From Moringa oleifera (Eukaryota; Streptophyta; Magnoliopsida; Brassicales; Moringaceae), in contig JAJFZO010000191.1 of NCBI GenBank assembly GCA_021397835.1, positions 5,895,001 through 5,959,000 on the forward strand: DNA of 64,000 bases. The letters run 5' to 3'. The position numbers were made by a program, and so were the translations under genes. Below are positions 57,900-64,000 of the stretch, piece by piece. Numbering within the stretch: position 1 is the stretch's first letter; each line of letters begins with the position of its first letter. Under the pieces are notes generated by a model. The model saw only the letters and a list, made by a program, of their open reading frames with translations, was not told the DNA's origin and searched no databases.

Positions 57900-59857
57900 C
57901 AGGAATATTTGGTCCTCTTTCCTTTCATTTTCTACCATCCAGCAAAGTAGGACCACGTCACTTGTATGCTCCAACCAAACGCTCTCTCTCTCTCTCTCCC
58001 CCCACTTCTCATTTTATTTATGAAAAAGTTTTTTTTTTCTTTAACTAAGAACAATAACACTTATATTTTAATATTAGTTTTAATGGTTAACCTTTGTTTT
58101 TATTTTTGATAATTTCTATTTAAAGTATACGAATTAATCTTAGAAGAGAGACTATAAAAAAAAAGGTAAAATTTTGATACCTGAGCTATTAAAACCGGGG
58201 ACAAAAATAATTATTTAAAAATTTACTTGTAGATTGAAAAATTTTTTAAAACATAAAATTCATATTATTTTTTGCTTGATTTAATTATATTTTGAATCTC
58301 TTCTATATTATAATGTAAATAACTATATAAATTGAAAATCTTATTTTTTAAATTTAATTCCAACTCTGTTTATCGCAATCACAAGTAATCATCATATGCA
58401 CATACCTTTAAAATGTTATTTAGGTTATATTATGATGTCTTATGATATTTTTTACCATGATTTTTATCAAAAAAATTTAATATTACTCTGAATCATATTA
58501 GTTACTTTATTTTATTTTATTTTATTTACAAGATACATAATTAAGAAATAGGTTTTTGGAAAAAACACAACCAAATATGCCTAAGGTTTTGTTGGTGGTT
58601 AATTAAATAAAAAATAATTTATTATGATCTTTTTGAAAAAAATGAAAAAATTAAAATTATCACAAAATGGTAATCTACGTGAGACCATTCAAAATGACAT
58701 TTTCACCTAAGTTGATATATTTTTTAAAACAAATTTAATTTACTTCTAAAAAATTTTAATATTATTATTTAAATTAAACAGATGGAGAGTTCAATTTGAT
58801 CCAAATTAATCGACTAAGACTTCATTAAGGACTTATCTTAGGTCATAGCCTAGTCGAACTTAATTATATATTAAATTGAATCTATCCCTGTTGTAACATG
58901 AACGCAACACAGAACGATTAATCTCTCTTTCTCTTGTCGTCCTAATTTTTCTATTAAGATAAAATAAGGTCACCATTAATCATTATATATGTGATTGGTT
59001 ACTTAAATAAAATCTATCTAATTTATACATGTTTAAGTTTATATTTCGATAACTAAAATAATAAATTTAGTCTATGAAATTGGGTTCAATAGTCAATTGG
59101 GAGTGACGAGGTATTAGCACTATATTATCTCCATTCTAAAAATGATTATAAGTGTAAATTATATGTTCTAAAATATTGTTTGTATGTGATCTAACCATAT
59201 TTTCTAAAGAACAAAGGAAGGCAATCATTAGCATGAATTTTTTTTTAATTTTTTTATTGTTTTATCTTTGGAAATTTTTATTTTAATAAGATTTTTATGA
59301 AATTCAATCGTCATTATGAAGCAAAAATATAAAAAAGTTCTTCATCTCAAGAACATAAAATAAAATTGTCATTAATATATTTTTTCGATTTAATTCTATC
59401 ATTTAAATTTTTAAATTTTATTTTTTTAAAAAAAATCTATGTCATCATTATGCTAAGAGGAAAAAAATATATAATAACAAAAATTGTCATAAAAAATTCA
59501 TTATTATAAATTTTTCTCAATTTATTTGCTGTAAACAACCCAATATTTATCTGTTTTTACAACAATTTTTTTATTGGTTTTAATTTATATTTTTGTCATT
59601 ATGAATAATGTAAACTAATTTCTTTTACCTCAAAAATTTGGAAGATATCATCATTATGATAAATTTTTATATTTCATTATCAAGATTTAATTAATTTATT
59701 TTAATCATATTATACAAATATATTGAAAAATAAAAAGCCTATTTAAACAAATCAATAATCAATATTGCACATATAAGATTAAGCTAAGTAATAACGTACA
59801 CATCTTTCTAATTTTTTTAATCTTAATTTGATACTTATTTTCTCTATTTTTTTTCTT
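57900..59857. other. F-box gene upstream region and AT-rich spacer
   Basis: A (CT)n run at about 57982-57999 sits some 165 bases upstream of the F-box ATG and may be part of its leader or promoter. Beyond that I see only AT-rich sequence. At 59070-59125, ATTGGGTTCAATAGTCAATT followed by GACGAGGTATTAGCAC resembles the leader at 54415 and may be another retroelement scrap. Confidence 0.4.
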
Positions 59858-60583
59858 TGTTAAGGAATATTAGTTGAAATCTTGACAAAGTTTTTGGTAA
59901 ATATAACTTAAGATGAATCTTCACAAATATAAGTTACCAAGCATCTAGAGAATAAGCAAATAACATTGAAATATTGTATTGTCATGGGTAAGTATCATTG
60001 AGGGTAATATTTTTATGTCTCTAAATATATAACAAGTATTATTGGGATACTATATTGGTTAGGATTTATGGGGAGAATCATTATGAAATGATTATTGTAA
60101 TAAAACCTAAGTCAATGCATCTTAGAGGTTAAAGCACTATATAAGTGCATTAGGTCTATTTGTGAAGGTGTACACAATATTTTGAGAGATCTTTCAAGAC
60201 TCAAAGTACACCTTAGTTAAAAGTTGTATACGTTAAAGTTCTAAGGCATTCTTTAGGAAAAGAATCAATTATTTTTCAGGAAAATATTACCACATGCTGA
60301 AGGGAAGTTTAGGCGAAAGTACATGTGTAAGAGGTTTTGTGATTAGAACTAAGTTCCAATATGTGTTGTAATACTAATCGCAATAGCTGAAAAGAAGTCT
60401 TAACTATGTAAAGATCAATTGGTGTTTGTAAGTGGTTTTACACATATAGTGGATTATTTACATTTGGGCATGACTCCATGGACATAGGTTGTAAAATCGA
60501 ACCATGTAAAAATTTACATGTCTAATTTACTTTATGTTTCTGTTATAACCACATTACAACATAAGGTAAAACTAGATCTATCA
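59858..60583 (+). repeat. 5' LTR of a Ty1/copia element
   Basis: Opens TGTTAAGGAATATTAG and closes CTATCA one base before the primer site. A TATATAAG box lies at 60138-60145 and AGACTCAAAG-type R sequence follows. Length 726 bp. The matching 3' LTR would be beyond the window, so age cannot be read here. Confidence 0.75.
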
Positions 60584-60584
60584 A

Positions 60585-60602
60585 TTAGTATCACGGCGGG
60601 TC
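60585..60602 (+). other. Copia primer-binding site
   Basis: TTAGTATCACGGCGGGTC is a slightly changed form of TTGGTATCAGAGCGGGTC, complementary to the 3' end of initiator methionine tRNA. Confidence 0.8.
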
Positions 60603-60680
60603 ATTAACATTTTCTTTAAATGAAAATATTTTTGGATATAGATATATGTTTTTATTTTCCCTTGAAATGGAGTTACTACA

Positions 60681-61570
60681 CCGCCACTTTTGTTAGATGG
60701 TTTTAATTACTTTTACTGGAAAGCAAGAATAAGAGCCTTCATCAAAACCATAGATGAGAAGACATGGAAAGCAGTGTTAATAAAGTAGACACCACTAATA
60801 AAGACTATGGAAGGGATTACTACACCAAAACCTAAATCTACTTAAACAATAAAAGAAGATTTTATGTCAAATTTTAACTCAAAGGCCTTAAATGTTATTT
60901 ACAATGCAGTTGATGCAAAACTAGTTTAAATTGATCTCAACATGTGAGACAGCATATGAGACATGGTCCATTCTTGAGGTAGTACATGAAGGTACCATTG
61001 TTATCAAGCGATCTAAGCTCTAGATGCTAGGAACCAAGTTCACAAATCTCTGAATGATTGGTGATGAAACTATTTCTAATTTTAATTTCCAAACTTTATG
61101 ATATTATTAATGAATTTTTTTCCTTGGAAGAGAAATACTCTGAATCAAAACTAATAAGGAAGGTTTTTAGGTCTTTGCCTAAAATATTTGAATACAAGGT
61201 AACAGTAACATAAAAGGCAAGAGATGTAGACATATCATGGAGGTGGACGAATTAATGAATCTCTTTAAACTTTTGAAATGAATCAAAAACAAAAAGAAGA
61301 GTAAAGTATTACCTTCTAAGTAAAGACAGCAAGAAAGAAAATGGTAGTGTTTTAGAGGATGAAATTTTTGATGAATCCCTCACACTAGTGACCAAAAAGC
61401 TTGATAGAATACTCATGAGGGTGAATAAGAAGGGCAAGGGAGAAAACTTTAAACAAAGAAAGTTTTTAGGAGTTATTACTTAAAATGCTTTTACTGAGTT
61501 CAAAAAGAGAAGAAAAAGGGTGTTATGTCATGAGTGTAATAGTTTTAGATATATTCAAGCTGAGTATGCC
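60681..61570 (+). pseudogene. Copia gag, broken
   Basis: PPLLLDGFNYFYWKARIRAF, then IKTIDEKTWKAV, then NSKALNVIYNAVDAKL, match the UBN2-type gag domain. After frame changes come EEKYSESKLIRKVFRSLPK and KVTVT.KARDV. The zinc knuckle at 61526-61570 reads CHECNSFRYIQAEY, in which the His and last Cys of the CCHC pattern are both Tyr. Confidence 0.85.
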
Positions 61571-62539
61571 AACGCTCTCAAGAGAAAAAAGAAGTCTTTG
61601 ACTTCCATTGGAAGTGAGGAAAACTTAAATGATTTAAAAGATAGTGATCCCATCAACAATTATATGGCTATTACAATAAGTAAAAAAAAAAAAAAATCTA
61701 AAAGAAGCAGTGTTGTATCTATGCTTGTAACACTAAGTACAACTCCACTGCTAACTGATGAAACAACTTATCAATCTAATCTTAAGTACAATAGTTTTGG
61801 TAAAGATCTAAATCTAGTAGATATTAAGAAAATATATGTGCTCATGAATAACAAATTATCTCATATGAGTGAGCAAAATAACACTTTGTTAAAAAAGAAA
61901 AGAAACTTGAGAAGAAAAAATAAGACTTGAAAGAAGTTATTGTTAAGTTAGAGACCTTGGCTACTGAATAAGAAAATAAACTTTAGGGACTACAAGTTGA
62001 GTAAAAAAAAAAGAAATATTTAAAGATCTATAAAGACGATGAATTCTAAATAAAAAAATTAGATCAAATTTTGATAGCAAGTAAAAGCAGTAAAGATCAT
62101 CATGGCTTTAGATATGATAGTAACACATCAAGTTTAAATACTGTATTTGCTAACTAGTTACCAAAGCTACTCTAATAGTTACACTAGGTAAGTTTTTTAA
62201 AACTAGTCATGTGATGCTTATGATACCCATAAGTTGCTTTTGAAAGGGACTTTTTCCTTACATGAAATTCAAGATTATTAATAAGTCTTTTTATAAATCT
62301 AAAAATTTTCTTAGAAAGTAAGAGCTTAGAAATAGAAGATTTGTTCCAATCTATTATTTTTAAAATAAAATTTGATATATTAAACCACATTGTTACAAAC
62401 TAATGAATTTATTTAAAGGAAGAAACATCATTTCTAGAAGAACCACTAAAGGTAGTTTGTTCAATACTAGCAAAGTTTGGGTAAGAAAATCTAATTCAAA
62501 ACATAATGCAGAAAGTATGGAAACAGGTGCTACTAGCTT

Positions 62540-62760
62540 TAGTACTTTGATAGTGGTTGTTCTACGTATATGACAAGTGATATGAAGTTCTTGAGTAAAT
62601 ATAAAAAGCGCGACGATGGTATGTCACCTTTAGTGGTGGTGTAAAGGGTCGCATAACTGATGTTGGAACTTTGGAAGTGATTGAGCTACCCAAACAAAAG
62701 ACAGTACTGCATGTTGAAGGACTGAAAGCAAATTTGATCAACTTTAATCAAACTATGTGT
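62540..62760 (+). pseudogene. Copia protease, broken
   Basis: YFDSGCSTYMTSDMKFLSKY holds the DSGCS active-site block (Asp codon 62549-62551). KGRITDVGTLEV and LHVEGLKANLINF follow in shifted frame and match the family's GKI.GIG.I and V..V.GLK.NLLS blocks. Confidence 0.85.
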
Positions 62761-63045
62761 TCAAGATTTAATTGTCAAAATTTTCAAAGATGAATGCAGA
62801 GTGTTTAACGAATCTAAAATTTATGTCATGAAAGGTTATAGATTATTTGATAATTACTACCTGCTTTCACATGCACGCACGCACTTGTCACTAAATCATT
62901 TTGAATGAAGCTGAATTATGATGCTAAAAATGGAGTCATTTGAATAATAAGACATTGATCAAAATTATGAGTACAGGTGCAATTAAAGGAGTTCTTAAGC
63001 TAGAGAACAAAAAGATCAAGAATTTATGATCCATGTCAAATTGAA

Positions 63046-63420
63046 AAACAGACCAGAGTGTTACATAAAAGGTTGCAATAGTTAGATACAACATGGGTAC
63101 TTGAGTTATTGTACATATACTTAATAGGACCTACACAAATAGAAAATATAATTGGTAAGAGGTATATTTTTGAGTATGCGGATGACTTTTCCAAATTTAC
63201 TTGGATAAATTTTATTAGAGGAAAATTTAGCACTTTTGAAGCGTTTAAAAGTCTATGCATTAAACTAAAAAATGAAAAAGGTTGCAACATAAGAAAAATA
63301 GTAAGAATAAAAAATGATAATGGTAAGGAGTTTGAAAGATTATATTTGTTAATTTTTGTAATGAACATAACATCTTGCATGAATTTTCTAGTTAAAAGAT
63401 ACCTTAATAGAATAGGGTAG
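63046..63420 (+). pseudogene. Copia integrase core, broken
   Basis: VLHKRLQ starts the His/Cys region, then YLIGPTQIENIIGKRYIFEY, ADDFSKFTWINFI and KNDNGKEFERL of the catalytic core. The first catalytic Asp (normally D in DLFGP) is Tyr here (IYLIGP). The second (ND.GKEF) is kept, and the Glu of the third block follows in another frame (see next entry). Confidence 0.9.
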
Positions 63421-63790
63421 TAGAAAGAAAACATAAAACCAATCAAGATATTGGTAGAAAATATTCCAAGAAACTCATTAAAAAATTATGGGTTGAAGTT
63501 ATTAGTACTGTATGTCATACAAGAACTACAAAAACTCCTTATGAGATTTTAAAGGGGAACACCTAATCTAAAGTGCTTTCATGAATTTGGATATGTATGT
63601 TATGTATTGAAAAATTGTGATACTCTATGAAAGTTTGAGTTAATGAGTGATTATGGAACATTTCTTCGACATTGTGTAAATAGTAAGGCTTACCATGTAT
63701 ATAACTTAAAAACTAAGACTATCATGGAATCTGCAAATGTTATTGCTGATGATTTCAGGGAGCTTACTGATCTTTCTTTTGATAGTAATG
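63415..63790 (+). pseudogene. Copia integrase C-terminal part, broken
   Basis: RVVERKHKTNQDIGRKYSKK carries the third catalytic residue (Glu of VVER). LWVEVISTVCH, TTKTPYEIL, GTFLRHCVNSKAYHVYN and IADDFR match in order the family blocks WAEAVNTACY, KTPYEL, G.FLGYS..SKAYRV.N and VVFDE. At least three frame changes separate them from the core. Confidence 0.85.
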
Positions 63791-64000
63791 TAGGTGGGTT
63801 TCATTAAGAAAATCTACTAGAAACAACTACATGGATGAAAGAAATAGTGCTAGTGCAACTGAGGTTATAACACGAGTAGCAATTGAACCTACTCTACCAT
63901 CTTAAACCCAATCTAATGAGGACAATAACCTTAGTTTTAAGATTGATGATCTGGTTAAATGAGAGCCATATTTCAAAATCAAGAAAAATCATTATATCAC
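63791..64000 (+). pseudogene. Copia linker before reverse transcriptase (cut by window)
   Basis: Frames such as FKIKKNHYI sit where the family has a hydrophilic linker ending in HP...IIGD. Reverse transcriptase motifs are not reached. Confidence 0.5.

Larger units (their letters stand above)
59858..64000 (+). mobile_element. Decayed Ty1/copia retrotransposon (3' end outside window)
   Basis: LTR, primer site, gag, protease and integrase appear in copia order (integrase before reverse transcriptase) on the plus strand. Gag and the zinc-knuckle region read like the SIRE/Maximus-type family with long Lys-rich frames. Many stops and frameshifts. The window stops just before the reverse transcriptase would begin. 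Confidence 0.92.

Noticed and set aside
63036..63446. Minus-strand frame of 136 codons
   Set aside because: Antisense shadow of the copia integrase core.

Overview
The window reads as nuclear DNA of a flowering plant, most likely a eudicot: AT-rich, with short AT-rich introns, an F-box gene with an F-box-associated domain, and decayed plant lineages of LTR retrotransposons, CACTA elements and Mutator-like elements. I cannot name the species.

Genes are few. (1) Bases 1021-10336 (+) hold the last 22 exons of an importin-9-type karyopherin (661 residues plus stop); the 5' part lies upstream of the window. Its reading frame is intact across all exons, and two of its introns use GC instead of GT donors. 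(2) Bases 45435-45758 (-) hold a compact intronless gene for a 107-residue single-pass membrane protein, with a TATA box, a very short leader and a poly(A) signal. (3) Bases 56661-57818 (-) hold an intact single-exon F-box protein of 385 residues. A broken coding-like stretch lies just downstream of it (55770-56312, -).

The rest is mostly layered mobile DNA. 11-23 kb: old Ty3/gypsy wreckage with three successive LTR/primer-site junctions, gag and protease fragments, a reverse-strand reading frame and several minisatellites. 23.98-26.55 kb and 49.31-51.87 kb: two non-autonomous CACTA transposons of one family and almost equal length but very different internal make-up. 11.0 and 27.8 kb: two copies of one LTR-like repeat. 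30.9-31.5 and 38.6-39.0 kb: inverted-repeat elements. 32622-38431: a whole Mutator-like element with long terminal inverted repeats, a perfect 9-bp target duplication and a broken transposase on the minus strand. 46.9-54.4 kb: a Ty3/gypsy relic holding an integrase tail, a purine-rich tract and a 1.6-kb LTR, split by the second CACTA element. 59858 to the end: a decayed Ty1/copia element with LTR, primer site, gag, protease and integrase, cut by the window edge before reverse transcriptase.

I found no new multi-gene system. The points most worth following are the two GC-AG introns, the small membrane-protein gene, the sister CACTA elements whose internal minisatellite differs about five-fold, the MULE with an extra forward reading frame, and the long foldback element. 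All calls come from reading the sequence; no database search was run.
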